A stretch of 64,000 bases of DNA from Pseudoxanthomonas composti (GTDB lineage Bacteria > Pseudomonadota > Gammaproteobacteria > Xanthomonadales > Xanthomonadaceae). The notes below the pieces were generated by a model that did no database searches, was not told the DNA's origin, and worked only from the letters and a program-made list of their open reading frames with translations. The stretch lies in assembly GCF_004122095.1 (NCBI RefSeq), contig NZ_SAWZ01000003.1, positions 365,599-429,598 of the forward strand, read 5' to 3'. Positions 45,075 through 54,018 of the stretch are shown here, in pieces (within the stretch, counting starts at the first letter, position 1; the number at the start of each line of letters is the position of its first letter). Made by a program: the position numbers and the translations under genes.

Positions 45075-45105
45075 GCATGGCGCGGCGGGTGAATCCGCGC
45101 CATGC
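45075..45105. terminator. hairpin between convergent genes
   Basis: A perfect 11-bp stem, GCATGGCGCGG with CCGCGCCATGC, has a 9-base loop. It lies 15 bp before the end of the PQQ sugar dehydrogenase. There is no T-tract. Confidence 0.65.
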
Positions 45106-45120
45106 GGTCGTGCGGGTGAA

Positions 45121-46323
45121 TCAGCCGCGCGGTTCCAGGTGCAGCAGGCGGCCACCGGGCTGGCTCCCGTCTTCCAGCAGCCACAGGTCGCCTTCCGGCC
45201 CCTGCTCGACCTCGCGGATGCGCTGCTTCATGTCGAAACGCTCGGCTTCGCGCGCGCCCACGCCGTCGAACTCGATCCGCACCAGCGACTGCGAGGACAG
45301 CCCGCCGATGAAGCCGCTGCCCTTCCAGCCCGGAAAGCGGTCCCCGCTGTAGATCACGAACCCGGCAGGCGAGATCACCGGATTCCAGGTGATCACCGGC
45401 GCGGTGAACTGCGGCTGGGTCGGGTGGTCGGGAATGTCGCGGCCATCGTAGTGGTCGCCGTTGGACACGATCGGCCAGCCGTAGTTGCCGCCGCGCTCGA
45501 TCAGGTTGAGCTCATCGCCGCCCTTGGGGCCCATCTCGTGCTCCCACAGCCGGCCCTGCGCATCGAAGGCCAGCCCCAGGATGCTGCGATGGCCCAGCGA
45601 CCACACCTGTGCGGCCACGCCGCCGCGATCGGCGAAAGGGTTGTCCGCGGGCGCGGTGCCATCGTCATGCAGGCGCAGGATCTTGCCCAGGTTGGTGTTC
45701 ATGTCCTGCGCCGGGTTGAATTTCTGGCGCTCGCCCGAGCTGACCCACAGGTGCCCATCCTGTCCAAAGGCCATGCGATGGCTGTAGTGGCCCTGCCCTT
45801 CGACCTTGGGCTCCTGGCGCCAGATGACCTTCAGGTCCTCCAGCTTGCCGCCCCCGGCCTGGTCCAGCACCAGCTTGGCGCGGGCGATGGCAGCGCCCGA
45901 GGTGCCGTTCTGCCCCGCCTCGGCATAGCTGAGGTACACCCACTGGTTCTTGGCGAAATTCGGATGGATCACCACATCGCCCAGGCCGCCCTGGCCGCCG
46001 AAGGCCACCTCTGGCACCCCGGCGATATCGCCGGCGCGCGAGGTCTTGAAGTCGTACAGCTTCAGCTTGCCTTTCTTCTCGGTCACCAGCAGCCGGCCAT
46101 CGGGCAGGAACGTCATGGCCCATGGCTCGTCGAACTGCGCCACGGGCTTGACCAGGAAGGGCAGCCCGGTCTCCGGCGGCTGGTTGGTCTGCGGCGGCGG
46201 CGTGGTGGGTGGGGTGGGCGCGGCCGGCGCCGGGGCCGGTGCGGGCGCGGCAGAGGAAGATCCGCCGCCGCACGCGGACAACACCAAGGCCAGGCTGGCC
46301 ATGGCCAGGGACGTCATGCGCAT
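45121..46323 (-). CDS. PQQ-dependent sugar dehydrogenase (YliI/Asd-like), lipoprotein
   Basis: A 400-residue quinoprotein with a lipoprotein signal (LSAC, Cys18) and a Pro/Ala/Thr-rich linker to about residue 55. The propeller has [22 protein letters not shown]-like [22 protein letters not shown] and [19 protein letters not shown], all typical of soluble aldose dehydrogenases with PQQ and calcium. It oxidises aldose sugars in the periplasm. The start at 46323 has GGAGAG upstream. It is 2.5 kb from gcd, which uses the same cofactor. Confidence 0.93.
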   Translation of the reverse strand: MRMTSLAMASLALVLSACGGGSSSAAPAPAPAPAAPTPPTTPPPQTNQPPETGLPFLVKPVAQFDEPWAMTFLPDGRLLVTEKKGKLKLYDFKTSRAGDIAGVPEVAFGGQGGLGDVVIHPNFAKNQWVYLSYAEAGQNGTSGAAIARAKLVLDQAGGGKLEDLKVIWRQEPKVEGQGHYSHRMAFGQDGHLWVSSGERQKFNPAQDMNTNLGKILRLHDDGTAPADNPFADRGGVAAQVWSLGHRSILGLAFDAQGRLWEHEMGPKGGDELNLIERGGNYGWPIVSNGDHYDGRDIPDHPTQPQFTAPVITWNPVISPAGFVIYSGDRFPGWKGSGFIGGLSSQSLVRIEFDGVGAREAERFDMKQRIREVEQGPEGDLWLLEDGSQPGGRLLHLEPRG

Positions 46324-46496
46324 CGCTACTCTCCGAAAAGATAGGCCACGGCCAGGGTGCCGATGGCGAGAACGCCCTTGTACCCAACTGCGGCCAGGCA
46401 AATGTTCACAGCGCATAAAATGACGACGCAGTGCGGCATGCGGCCATGACGGCGCTCGCGCTACGCTGCGGGCCAGCCCTTCGGAAACACCGCTGC

Positions 46497-47021
46497 ATGA
46501 CTCCGTTCCCCGCCCAGTTGGCCTTTCTCGGTCCGGTGCTCGGCGTCGCCGGAATCGCCTACTTCTTCTATCGGCGCCTGGGAAGCGAGGCACCGCAACA
46601 AGCGTGGGAGCCCGGCCAGAACCTGATCCGGGTAGTGCTGCTGGCGCTGGTGCTGCTGTTGTTCGGAATCGCCACCGCGGCCCTGCCCTGGAGCGTGGGC
46701 ATGGGTGAGCTGGTGGGCGCGTTGGGCGGCGTGGCCCTGGGACTGGCCAACCTGCGGCACGCGGCGCCGCGTTGGGACAGCCGCGGTGGCCATTACACCC
46801 CCAACCCCTGGATCGGCGGCCTGCTGGCGGCCCTGATGATCGGACAGCTGGTCTGGCATGTGTCGGCCGGCAAGCCAGTGGTGCCGACCGCGCCGCACCA
46901 TGATTTCGATCCGGTCACCATGGCGCTGGCGGTGGCGCTGCTGGCCTACGGGCTGACCCATTCCCTGGGTCTGTGGCTGCGCATGCGCGCGCTGCGCCGC
47001 GCCTCTACACTGGCAGGCTGA
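46497..47021 (+). CDS. multi-pass inner-membrane protein
   Basis: A 174-residue protein with about five hydrophobic segments (first at about 7-25, then 42-60, 68-88, 106-122 and 142-160) and short charged loops. The RRLGSEAPQ cytosolic loop and the histidine-rich HHDFDPV turn stand out. It resembles CcdC/DUF1453-like membrane proteins in size and layout, but I do not have a firm match. The start at 46497 has GGAAA upstream. It is convergent with the glycine-rich protein. Confidence 0.75.
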   Translation: MTPFPAQLAFLGPVLGVAGIAYFFYRRLGSEAPQQAWEPGQNLIRVVLLALVLLLFGIATAALPWSVGMGELVGALGGVALGLANLRHAAPRWDSRGGHYTPNPWIGGLLAALMIGQLVWHVSAGKPVVPTAPHHDFDPVTMALAVALLAYGLTHSLGLWLRMRALRRASTLAG

Positions 47022-47040
47022 GTCATCGGTTCTATCGGGC

Positions 47041-47538
47041 TCAGCTCAGCGCGCTGGGCTGCTCGAACGGCAACGGCTGGGCGCCGGCGCCGGTGATCGC
47101 CGGCTCGACCCGATCCAGTGCCTCGTCCTCGCCATCGACCACCAGCAGGATACGGCCGGCCTCTATTTCCTCCTCGAAGGCACGCCGCACCGGGTCGGGG
47201 ATGGACGAGCCCACCAGCGCCGAGGCCCAACCGCCTACCGCGGCCCCGGCCAGGGCGGTGACGCCGGCACCTGCCAGGGTCAACCCCAGCGGCGGCACCG
47301 CAATGGCGACCAGTCCGGCCAACAGGCCGGCAGCGCCACCGCCCAGCGCGCCTTTCAGCGCTGCAGGCTTGAAGTCGGTGGCCGCGTCCTTGCGATGCTC
47401 GGGAATGTTTTCCAGTTCGATATCCGACCGGGCGATCAGGGACAGGTCGTCGTCGGGAATGCCTCCGGCGCGTGCGGCCTGGAGGGCGCGCTGGGCGCTG
47501 GTGACATCGTGGGTGCGGTAGACGCGGCGCTTCTTCAT
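47041..47538 (-). CDS. glycine-rich hydrophobic hairpin protein
   Basis: A 165-residue protein. The N-terminal ~60 residues are soluble and charged (RTHDVTSAQRALQAARAGG), followed by a Gly/Ala-rich hydrophobic hairpin at about 62-110 (GALGGGAAGLLAGLVAIAV and AGAGVTALAGAAVGGWAS) and a soluble C-terminus with EEEIEAGRILLVVDGE. This layout resembles DUF1269-like and stress-associated YflT proteins. It could associate with the inner membrane. The start at 47538 has GAGAGC upstream. Function is unknown. Confidence 0.78.
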   Translation of the reverse strand: MKKRRVYRTHDVTSAQRALQAARAGGIPDDDLSLIARSDIELENIPEHRKDAATDFKPAALKGALGGGAAGLLAGLVAIAVPPLGLTLAGAGVTALAGAAVGGWASALVGSSIPDPVRRAFEEEIEAGRILLVVDGEDEALDRVEPAITGAGAQPLPFEQPSALS

Positions 47539-47633
47539 CGGGAGCTCTCGCAGGGCGTGTGCGCGCAGCTTTAGTGGGGGGCAGTTACTCACCCGTGACG
47601 GCGCATCGACGGGTGCCGGGCGACCATACCGGC

Positions 47634-47822
47634 ATGCTCCCGTTCCTGACCGTGAATTGCCCCTACTGTGGCGAACCGCAGGACGTGGCCGTGGACGACA
47701 CCGCGGGCGACCAGCAGTATTTCGAGGACTGCCAGATCTGCTGCAAGCCGATGTGGATGAGCGTTTCGCTGGACCCTGACACCGGCGAGATCCAGCTGAG
47801 CGCCAGGTCGCAGGACGACTGA
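47634..47822 (+). CDS. CPXCG motif cysteine-rich protein
   Basis: A 62-residue protein with CPYCG near the start and CQICC in the middle, the pattern of CPXCG-motif proteins. Four Cys can bind one zinc. The rest is a short beta fold (VSLDPDTGEIQLSARS). The role of the family is unknown. The start at 47634 is preferred because no family sequence extends further. It is divergent from the glycine-rich protein. Confidence 0.85.
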   Translation: MLPFLTVNCPYCGEPQDVAVDDTAGDQQYFEDCQICCKPMWMSVSLDPDTGEIQLSARSQDD

Positions 47823-47929
47823 CGAGGAAGCGGAGATTTTCGGCCGGCAGGGACCGCTGCTGCCGCCGCACCGCTACCATGGAGCGCGCGGCATCGCTGG
47901 TGGCGCGACTTCCCTGATGGAGTGGACCG

Positions 47930-48331
47930 ATGAATCTGCCGTTGCACTACGGCCTGCTGGGCGTGCTCGAAGCCTCGGCGATCGCTTTCGCGATCGGACT
48001 GCTGGTGTATCTGCTGCTGCGCTGGATCGGCGCGCGCAACGGCTGGAGCCCGGGTCATGTCATCGGCTGGGCTGCCATCATCGCCATCGCCATCTCCGCC
48101 GGGGTGGATCTGTGGAACATGCTGTACCTGGGCGTGATAAAGCTGGAGTCGCCGCTGTATGCGCGACTTGCGCTCAAGCGCATCCACGATGCGGACTCGG
48201 TGGCCATCCGCGCCTTTTGCGAAGCCCTGGCTGCCGGTGCCGCTGTGGGCTGTGGAGCGTCATGGTTCAGCCTGCGTTCTGAAGAAAAGCCCGGGGATGC
48301 AGCGCACGTTTCCACGGAAAAGAAACGCTGA
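47930..48331 (+). CDS. small membrane protein
   Basis: A 133-residue protein with three hydrophobic segments: about 8-32, 46-62 and 96-112. There is a conserved-looking IGARNGWSPGHVIGW turn. The C-terminal tail is charged. I do not recognise a family. The ribosome site GGAGT is close upstream. It sits in a run of small envelope genes. Confidence 0.72.
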   Translation: MNLPLHYGLLGVLEASAIAFAIGLLVYLLLRWIGARNGWSPGHVIGWAAIIAIAISAGVDLWNMLYLGVIKLESPLYARLALKRIHDADSVAIRAFCEALAAGAAVGCGASWFSLRSEEKPGDAAHVSTEKKR

Positions 48332-48533
48332 TCCAACGCCTTTTTGCTGCATTGAAGTGATCGCTTACAGCGCTCTCATGGACGGCTAACAAGCAGCTAG
48401 CGCGAAGCCTTGCGAAGTGGGTTAAGCGCGTGTCGCCTGCGCGATTGCCCACCCTGATCGATTCAGCCTGCGACGCGCAGGGTGAGCCCGTGCAAAGCAG
48501 CACGACCACCCTTCGACGCAAGGAGAATTCGAT

Positions 48534-49016
48534 ATGAACACTCGGACCCCGCGCAACGCCGTCATCGCCCTGATCGCCATGGCCGCCGCCGCGACCACGC
48601 CGTTGGCCTTCGCCCAGAGCGCGTCCATGGCCACGCAGGACGAGGTGCAGCAGTCGGCCATGCAGCAGCAGGCGCAGGTCGAGGCGCAGTCGCGTGCCGC
48701 CGAGCAGCAGCGCAATGCCGCCAGCCCGCAGGCGACCGGCGCTGCAACCCAGGCCGCGCAGCAGAGTGGCGCATCGTCCGGTCAGGGCCAGCAGGGCTGG
48801 GCGGATGTGGACACCGACGGCAACGGCACCATCAGCAAGCAGGAAGCCACGGCGAACGCCGGGTTGACGCAGATCTTCGATCAGGCTGATGCCGACACCA
48901 ACGGCGAACTGACGCCGGATGAGTACAAGTCGTTCATCTCCAAGAACTACGGCGGTGCAGCGGGCGCAGGTGCCGGCCAGCCGCAGCAGCAGACCCAGCC
49001 CGGCAGCCAGAATTGA
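48534..49016 (+). CDS. periplasmic EF-hand protein
   Basis: A 160-residue protein with a signal peptide (IALIAMAAAATTPLAFAQ). A Gln/Ala-rich linker (about 40-95) precedes two EF-hand loops, DVDTDGNGTISKQE and DADTNGELTPDE, both with acidic residues at coordinating positions. It probably binds calcium in the periplasm. The C-terminal tail is again Gln-rich. AAGGAGAA lies before the ATG. Its target is unknown; xanthomonads have several such proteins. Confidence 0.88.
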   Translation: MNTRTPRNAVIALIAMAAAATTPLAFAQSASMATQDEVQQSAMQQQAQVEAQSRAAEQQRNAASPQATGAATQAAQQSGASSGQGQQGWADVDTDGNGTISKQEATANAGLTQIFDQADADTNGELTPDEYKSFISKNYGGAAGAGAGQPQQQTQPGSQN

Positions 49017-49168
49017 TGACGCGCGCCGGATACTGAGGTAGAACACATGGGCGGCAATCGTGCCGCCCGGCGAAGATCCCTCTCGCTCCCGCTCGTGAGA
49101 ACGCGCACCCGTTATCGGCATTTCCTCCACTGCTGTGCCGAACGCATGCGCCATTCAAGGAGAGTACG

Positions 49169-49459
49169 ATGAAGTCGAACAAATACCTGGCAACCCCGTT
49201 TGCGCTGTGCCTGGCCTTGGCAACACCCTTTGTGCTGAGCGCCTGCAACAAGCCCGAAGAGCCCGCGACGCCGCCGGCAGGCGAGACGACACCGGCTGAA
49301 ACGCCACCACCGCAGACCCCGCCGCCGACCGACCCGGCAGCGCCGCCGGCCGCGGATCCGATGAATTCGCCGGCGACCGATCCGGCAGCACCGTCGCCGC
49401 CGCCGGAAACCCCGCCAGCGGAGACGCCGCCCGCCGACGGTAGCAAGCCGGCCAGCTGA
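49169..49459 (+). CDS. proline-rich lipoprotein
   Basis: A 96-residue protein with a lipobox LSAC (Cys27). The rest is Pro/Thr/Ala/Glu low-complexity sequence (PPPQTPPPTDPAAPP), which may act as a flexible periplasmic tether. Ribosome site AAGGAGAG. Function is unknown. It ends at a strong terminator. Confidence 0.8.
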   Translation: MKSNKYLATPFALCLALATPFVLSACNKPEEPATPPAGETTPAETPPPQTPPPTDPAAPPAADPMNSPATDPAAPSPPPETPPAETPPADGSKPAS

Positions 49460-49483
49460 TCGATTGCATCATGTGCAAGACAG

Positions 49484-49516
49484 GACGGGACCGCTTCGGC
49501 GGTCCCGTCTTTCTTT
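49484..49516 (+). terminator. rho-independent terminator with TTCG loop
   Basis: GACGGGACCGC and GCGGTCCCGTC form a perfect 11-bp stem with a TTCG loop, followed by TTTCTTT. It ends the proline-rich lipoprotein transcript. Confidence 0.9.
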
Positions 49517-49534
49517 GGCGTCGAGCGCCCACGA

Positions 49535-49540
49535 TAGAAT
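49535..49540 (+). promoter_or_regulatory. possible -10 element of the HAD gene
   Basis: TAGAAT lies 30 bp upstream of the HAD start and right after a terminator, so a new transcript should begin here. The -35 is weak (near TCTTTG). The same TAGAAT appears before the SPOR gene (58415) and the tRNA (59178). Confidence 0.4.
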
Positions 49541-49569
49541 GGCGACCTTCCTCAAAGTGGACGCAAGTC

Positions 49570-50289
49570 ATGCATGCCATCCGTTGGGTCGGCTTCGACG
49601 GTGACGACACGCTCTGGAAGAGCGAGGATTATTACCGCGCCGCGGAGTCGTCTTTTGAGGCCGTGCTGGGCCACTACATCGACCTGAGCGACCAGCGCAC
49701 CAGCGCGCATCTGCTGGCGGTAGAGCGGCGCAACCTGCGCGTGTTCGGCTATGGCGCCAAGGGCATGACCCTGTCGATGATCGAGGCGGCCATCGAGCTG
49801 ACCCAGGCCCGCATCTCCGCGCGGGACATCCAGCGTATCCTGGAGATTGGCCGGGCCACGCTGGATCATCCGGTGGAGTTGATCGATGGCGTGCGCCAGG
49901 CCGTGGAAGCCATCGCCGCCACGCACGAGATCGTGCTGGTCACCAAGGGCGATCTGTTCCACCAGGAAGCCAAGATCCAGCAATCCGGACTGTCCGATCT
50001 GTTCCATCGCATCGAGATCGTCTCGGAGAAGGACACCCAGACCTATGCGCGCGTCATCGGCGAGCTCGGCGTCGAGCCGGCGCAGTTCGCCATGGTCGGC
50101 AACTCCATGCGCTCGGACATCGCCCCGGTGGTCGGCCTGGGCGGCTGGGGCGTGCACGTGCCCTACCACATCACCTGGGCGCACGAAGCCGAGCACGACC
50201 TGGCCGAGGATCACCCGCGCATGCTGCAGGTGGCCACGGCCAGCGCCTTGCCCGAGGCGCTGGCGCGCATCGAGCTGGCGGCGGCGTGA
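49570..50289 (+). CDS. HAD-superfamily hydrolase
   Basis: A 239-residue HAD phosphatase. Motif I FDGDDTLW holds the nucleophile Asp10 and acid Asp12; motif II is LVTKGD, and motif IV is VGNSMRSD near residue 175. A helical cap lies at about 15-95. Most such enzymes dephosphorylate small sugars or nucleotides in the cytosol. The start at 49570 is the natural family N-terminus. It overlaps the next gene by one base, TGATG, so translation is coupled. Confidence 0.9.
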   Translation: MHAIRWVGFDGDDTLWKSEDYYRAAESSFEAVLGHYIDLSDQRTSAHLLAVERRNLRVFGYGAKGMTLSMIEAAIELTQARISARDIQRILEIGRATLDHPVELIDGVRQAVEAIAATHEIVLVTKGDLFHQEAKIQQSGLSDLFHRIEIVSEKDTQTYARVIGELGVEPAQFAMVGNSMRSDIAPVVGLGGWGVHVPYHITWAHEAEHDLAEDHPRMLQVATASALPEALARIELAAA

Positions 50290-50768
50290 TGCGCCACTGG
50301 CCACGGCTGGCGATGCTGTGCGGTGTGCTGATCGCCGCCCCTGCCCTGGCCCAGCGGGCACCGGCCGGCGCCAAGGCCGACATGCAGGCGCCCGTGGACA
50401 CGCGCGCCACCGGTGACAAGGCGATGGATGCGCGGCTGGCGGACATCGACGTCTACGCAGGCACCTATCCGCAGGCCTTCATCGACGAAGTCGGCCGCTA
50501 CCTCGACGTGCCGCGCGGCTACGCCGAGGCCCTGCTGAACCAGCAGGGTTGGCAGGCCGGCGATATCTGGTACGCCTGCGCCCTGGGCAAGGTCATCGGC
50601 CAGCCCTGTCGCGCTGTGGTCCGCACCCGCAGCCGCCTGCCGCAGGCCGACTGGAGCGAGGTCGCCCAAGCCCTGGACGCGCCCCTGGACCGCCGCCAGC
50701 AGCAGGCCCTGCGCGAACTGTCCGAGCGCAGCTACCGCCACTGGGCGCGCCCGCTGCCGAAAGGCTGA
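50289..50768 (+). CDS. periplasmic protein of unknown function
   Basis: A 159-residue protein with a signal peptide (AMLCGVLIAAPALAQ). The mature part is a helical domain (YPQAFIDEVGRYLDVPRGYAEALL) with two Cys (WYACALG, GQPCRAV), probably disulfide-bonded. No family is clear. Translation is coupled to the HAD gene by TGATG; a GTG at 50286 could add one residue. Confidence 0.75.
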   Translation: MRHWPRLAMLCGVLIAAPALAQRAPAGAKADMQAPVDTRATGDKAMDARLADIDVYAGTYPQAFIDEVGRYLDVPRGYAEALLNQQGWQAGDIWYACALGKVIGQPCRAVVRTRSRLPQADWSEVAQALDAPLDRRQQQALRELSERSYRHWARPLPKG

Positions 50769-50782
50769 TCGCCTCCCCGCCC

Positions 50783-51796
50783 ATGGCCGATAATGGCCGC
50801 ATGACCGCCGCCGATCGCTTCGAAGACTCCTTCCGCCTGTCCGTCGCGCCGATGATGGACTGGACCGACCGCCATTGCCGGGCGTTCCATCGCGTGCTGG
50901 CGCCGCATGCGCGGCTGTATACCGAAATGGTGCATGCGCAGGCGGTGATCCACGGCGACCGGCAGCGGCTGCTGGGCTTCGATGCCAGTGAGCATCCGGT
51001 AGCGCTGCAGCTGGGGGGCGCGGACCCGGCGCATCTGGCGCAGGCGGCCCTCATCGCGCAGGACTGGGGCTATGACGAGATCAACCTCAACGTGGGTTGC
51101 CCGTCCGACCGCGTGCAGGCCGGTCGCTTCGGCGCCTGCCTGATGAAAGAGCCGGCGCTGGTGGCCGAGTGCATCGCGGCCATGCGGGATGCGGTGACCG
51201 TGCCGGTGACGGTCAAGTGCCGGCTGGGGGTGGACGAGCAGGAGGACTACGCGCTGTTCGCGGCCTTCATCGATACCGTGGCAGCCACCGGCTGCACGGA
51301 CTTCATCGTGCATGCGCGCAAGGCCTGGCTGCAGGGCCTGTCGCCCAAGGAGAACCGCGAGATCCCGCCGCTGCGCTACGAGTGGGCGCACCGGCTCAAG
51401 CGCGAGCGCCCACAGCTGCGGATCGCCATCAACGGCGGCATCGCCACGCTGGAGGCCATCCACGCCCAGCTGGCCCACGGCGATGGGGTGATGCTCGGGC
51501 GCGCTGCCTACCACGACCCATACCTGCTGCATCGGGCCGACGTGTCGCTGTACGGGGGTGCCGAACGCGAACGCGCCGAACTGCTGCGCGCCTGGCGGCC
51601 TTACGTGGAAACGCAACTGGCCCAGGGCGTTGCGCTGAAGCATCTGACCCGGCACGTGCTCGGCCTGTTCCACGGCCGCCCCGGCGGGCGCGCGTTCCGC
51701 CAGGTGCTCAGCGAAGGCGCGCATCGCGCCGGCGCGGACTGGGCCCTGGTCGAGCAGGCCCTGGCGGTCACCGCCAACGCGCGGCGGGCGGCGTGA
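50783..51796 (+). CDS. dusA: tRNA-dihydrouridine synthase A
   Basis: A 337-residue flavin enzyme that reduces uridine in the D-loop of tRNAs. The FMN-binding N-terminus is VAPMMDWTDRHCRAFHR; catalytic Cys106 sits in NVGCPSDR and Cys119 in GACLMKEP; later motifs include FIVHARKAWLQGLSPKEN and INGGI. ATG at 50783 or 50801 could be the start; both lack a strong ribosome site. It overlaps the CtlX-like gene if that gene starts at GTG 51793. Confidence 0.96.
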   Translation: MADNGRMTAADRFEDSFRLSVAPMMDWTDRHCRAFHRVLAPHARLYTEMVHAQAVIHGDRQRLLGFDASEHPVALQLGGADPAHLAQAALIAQDWGYDEINLNVGCPSDRVQAGRFGACLMKEPALVAECIAAMRDAVTVPVTVKCRLGVDEQEDYALFAAFIDTVAATGCTDFIVHARKAWLQGLSPKENREIPPLRYEWAHRLKRERPQLRIAINGGIATLEAIHAQLAHGDGVMLGRAAYHDPYLLHRADVSLYGGAERERAELLRAWRPYVETQLAQGVALKHLTRHVLGLFHGRPGGRAFRQVLSEGAHRAGADWALVEQALAVTANARRAA

Positions 51797-51798
51797 GC

Positions 51799-52710
51799 AT
51801 GCTCACTCGTGATCCGGAGGCCTTCCTGGCCCACGTGCAGGGGCTGTCCCACGACTTCGGCCCGGCCACGGCCAAGGCCGCCTTCCTGGTCTCGCCCGAC
51901 GGCTTCGCCCGGGCCGAGGAATCGGCGCAGGACAACCGCTACATGGCCGGCGCCGGCGATTTCGATGCGGGCACGGCCCTGGCCCAGCACCACGACCTGC
52001 AGGCCGCCTTATCCAGCGAACGCCCGGTGCTGTGCTTTCCCGGTGCACCGGCAACGCCGGACGCGGTGTTTCCCAACAATGTCTTCGCCACGGTCGCCGG
52101 GCGCACCGTGATCGGGCGCATGCGCCATCCGGTCCGGCAGCGCGAGGCCGAGCGCGCCGACATCCGCGGCTTCTTCTCGCAGGTGATGGGTTACGCCGAG
52201 ACCGACCTGAGCGGCCAGCCGCACGTGTGCGAACTGACCGGCGCCCTGGTGATCGATCGCGCCCGCGGGATCGGCTTCTGCGGCCTGTCAGAGCGCTGCG
52301 ACGCGCAGGGCGCGGCATTGATGCACGAGGCCCTGGGCCTGCGCGCGACCCTGCTGTTCGATCTGGCGCCGGGCGAGTACCACACCAACGTCGTGCTCGC
52401 CGTGCTGGCCGGCCGCGCCGCGCTGTTCAGCGCCGCGGGCTTTGCCGACCCGGCGGTGCCCGAGGTGCTGCAGGCGCTGTACGGCCCGCATGCCATCGCC
52501 CTGTCGCGCCAGGAGCATGCCGATTTCGCTGGCAACGCCATCAGCCTGAGCCCGCATTCGGTGTGGATGAGCCAGCGGGCCGCGTCCGCCTTGACGCCCG
52601 CCACCCGCCAGGGCCTGCAGGCCGCAGGCTTCGCCGTGCGCGCGGTGGACCTGTCGGCACTGGAGGCCGGCGGGGGCTCGTTGCGCTGCTGCGTCGCCGA
52701 GATCTTCTGA
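51799..52710 (+). CDS. ctlX: CtlX-like amidinohydrolase (arginine deiminase-related)
   Basis: A 303-residue guanidine-group-modifying enzyme. The family triad is visible: an acidic/Asn segment (DAVFPNNVFAT), His195 in GEYHTNVV and nucleophile Cys297 or Cys298 in SLRCCVAE. CtlX was described as a citrulline ureidase, so citrulline breakdown is the best guess; arginine deiminase or related activity is possible. Start ATG 51799 is two codons after a GTG that overlaps the dusA stop by GTGA. The gene is likely co-transcribed with dusA. Confidence 0.86.
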   Translation: MLTRDPEAFLAHVQGLSHDFGPATAKAAFLVSPDGFARAEESAQDNRYMAGAGDFDAGTALAQHHDLQAALSSERPVLCFPGAPATPDAVFPNNVFATVAGRTVIGRMRHPVRQREAERADIRGFFSQVMGYAETDLSGQPHVCELTGALVIDRARGIGFCGLSERCDAQGAALMHEALGLRATLLFDLAPGEYHTNVVLAVLAGRAALFSAAGFADPAVPEVLQALYGPHAIALSRQEHADFAGNAISLSPHSVWMSQRAASALTPATRQGLQAAGFAVRAVDLSALEAGGGSLRCCVAEIF

Positions 52711-52866
52711 GCGGCTGGCCGCGGGCCTTCACCTCACTGAAGGTCAGCGCGTGCGGGCTCTGCGGTTTCAGTGGCGATTCAATGCCTGCTGTCAGACTGC
52801 GGGGACATTCAAGAGGAACGCGTTCGGCTGTCGGCTGCCGTTCAGTACCACCGGCAACCAAGCCGT

Positions 52867-52872
52867 TACGAT
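52867..52872 (+). promoter_or_regulatory. possible -10, leaderless start of the secreted protein
   Basis: TACGAT ends 6 bp before the ATG at 52879, so a transcript would start on or next to the start codon. There is no ribosome site upstream. The -35 is not clear. Confidence 0.35.
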
Positions 52873-52878
52873 TCTGTT

Positions 52879-53286
52879 ATGACCTGGCGCACTTCAATCC
52901 CGACCCTGGCACTGGCCGCGGCCTTGGCTGCACTGGCCCTGGTGGCGGTGCGGCCTTCGACTGCCTGGGCCCAGCAGGGCCCGCCGCCGCCGGGAATGCC
53001 GGAGGCCGCGCCGCAGGCCGAATCCTTCCCGTCACGGACCCAGCGCGTGCGGGCCATGTCCGAGTCGGTGCGTCGGGTGCAGCGCTCCGTCGGCGGTCAG
53101 GTCCTGGGGGCCGAGCGCGTGCAGTTCGATGGCCGCGACATCACCCGGGTCAAGGTGATGGATGACCGGGGCCGCGTGCGCTATGTGGATGACGACCCTT
53201 GGGAGCGTACACGCCGTCGTGGCGGAGCTGAACGAAACGATTTCCGAGCGCCGAGTCCACGCCCATCTAACCCCGGCAGGCCGTAA
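52879..53286 (+). CDS. secreted small protein before phoP
   Basis: A 135-residue protein with an N-terminal signal (LALAAALAALALVAVRPSTAWAQ). The mature part holds one compact domain (AMSESVRRVQRSVGGQVL, DITRVKVMDDRGRVRYVDDD), similar to PepSY-like proteins that sit next to two-component systems. The C-terminus is Arg-rich. It is 48 bp from the response regulator, so it may be in the same transcript and modulate the kinase from the periplasm. Lack of a ribosome site suggests leaderless translation. Confidence 0.8.
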   Translation: MTWRTSIPTLALAAALAALALVAVRPSTAWAQQGPPPPGMPEAAPQAESFPSRTQRVRAMSESVRRVQRSVGGQVLGAERVQFDGRDITRVKVMDDRGRVRYVDDDPWERTRRRGGAERNDFRAPSPRPSNPGRP

Positions 53287-53334
53287 TCTGAACAGGTTCG
53301 TGCGGCCCCAGCCGCCGCCTTAACCGGAGTTTTC

Positions 53335-54018
53335 ATGCGTATTTTGCTTGTCGAAGACGAAGCGCCGCTGCGCGAGACCCTGGCTGCGCGCCTCAAGCGC
53401 GAAGGCTTTGCCGTCGATGCCGCCCAGGATGGCGAAGAAGGCCTGTACATGGGTCGCGAAGTCCCCTTCGACGTGGGCATCATCGACCTGGGCCTGCCCA
53501 AGATGTCGGGCATGGAGCTGATCAAGGCGCTGCGCGATGAGGGCAAGAAGTTCCCGGTGCTGATCCTGACCGCGCGTTCGAGCTGGCAGGACAAGGTCGA
53601 GGGCCTCAAGCAGGGCGCCGACGACTACCTGGTCAAGCCCTTCCACGTGGAGGAGCTGCTGGCCCGCGTGAACGCGCTGGTGCGCCGCGCCGCCGGCTGG
53701 TCCAAGCCGACCCTGGAATGCGGCCCGGTGGCGCTGGACCTGGCGGCGCAGACCGTCAGCGTCGGCGGCAGCAATGTCGACCTCACCAGCTACGAGTACA
53801 AGGTGCTCGAGTATCTGATGATGCATGCCGGCGAACTGGTCTCCAAGGCCGACCTGACCGAGCACATCTACCAGCAGGATTTCGACCGCGACTCCAACGT
53901 GTTGGAGGTCTTCATCGGTCGCCTGCGCAAGAAGCTGGACCCGGATGGTGAGCTCAAGCCGATCGAGACCGTGCGCGGCCGCGGCTATCGCTTCGCCATT
54001 CCGCGCAACGAAGGTTGA
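53335..54018 (+). CDS. phoP: PhoP-like OmpR-family response regulator
   Basis: A 227-residue regulator. The receiver has LVEDEAPLR, acceptor Asp51 in IIDLGLP, and Lys101 in LVKPF. The C-terminal winged helix (VDLTSYEYKVLEYLM, RLRKKLD, VRGRGYRF) is OmpR-type. In xanthomonads this gene pairs with phoQ and responds to low magnesium or cationic peptides. The ribosome site is CGGAG. The stop overlaps the kinase start by TGATG. Confidence 0.93.
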   Translation: MRILLVEDEAPLRETLAARLKREGFAVDAAQDGEEGLYMGREVPFDVGIIDLGLPKMSGMELIKALRDEGKKFPVLILTARSSWQDKVEGLKQGADDYLVKPFHVEELLARVNALVRRAAGWSKPTLECGPVALDLAAQTVSVGGSNVDLTSYEYKVLEYLMMHAGELVSKADLTEHIYQQDFDRDSNVLEVFIGRLRKKLDPDGELKPIETVRGRGYRFAIPRNEG

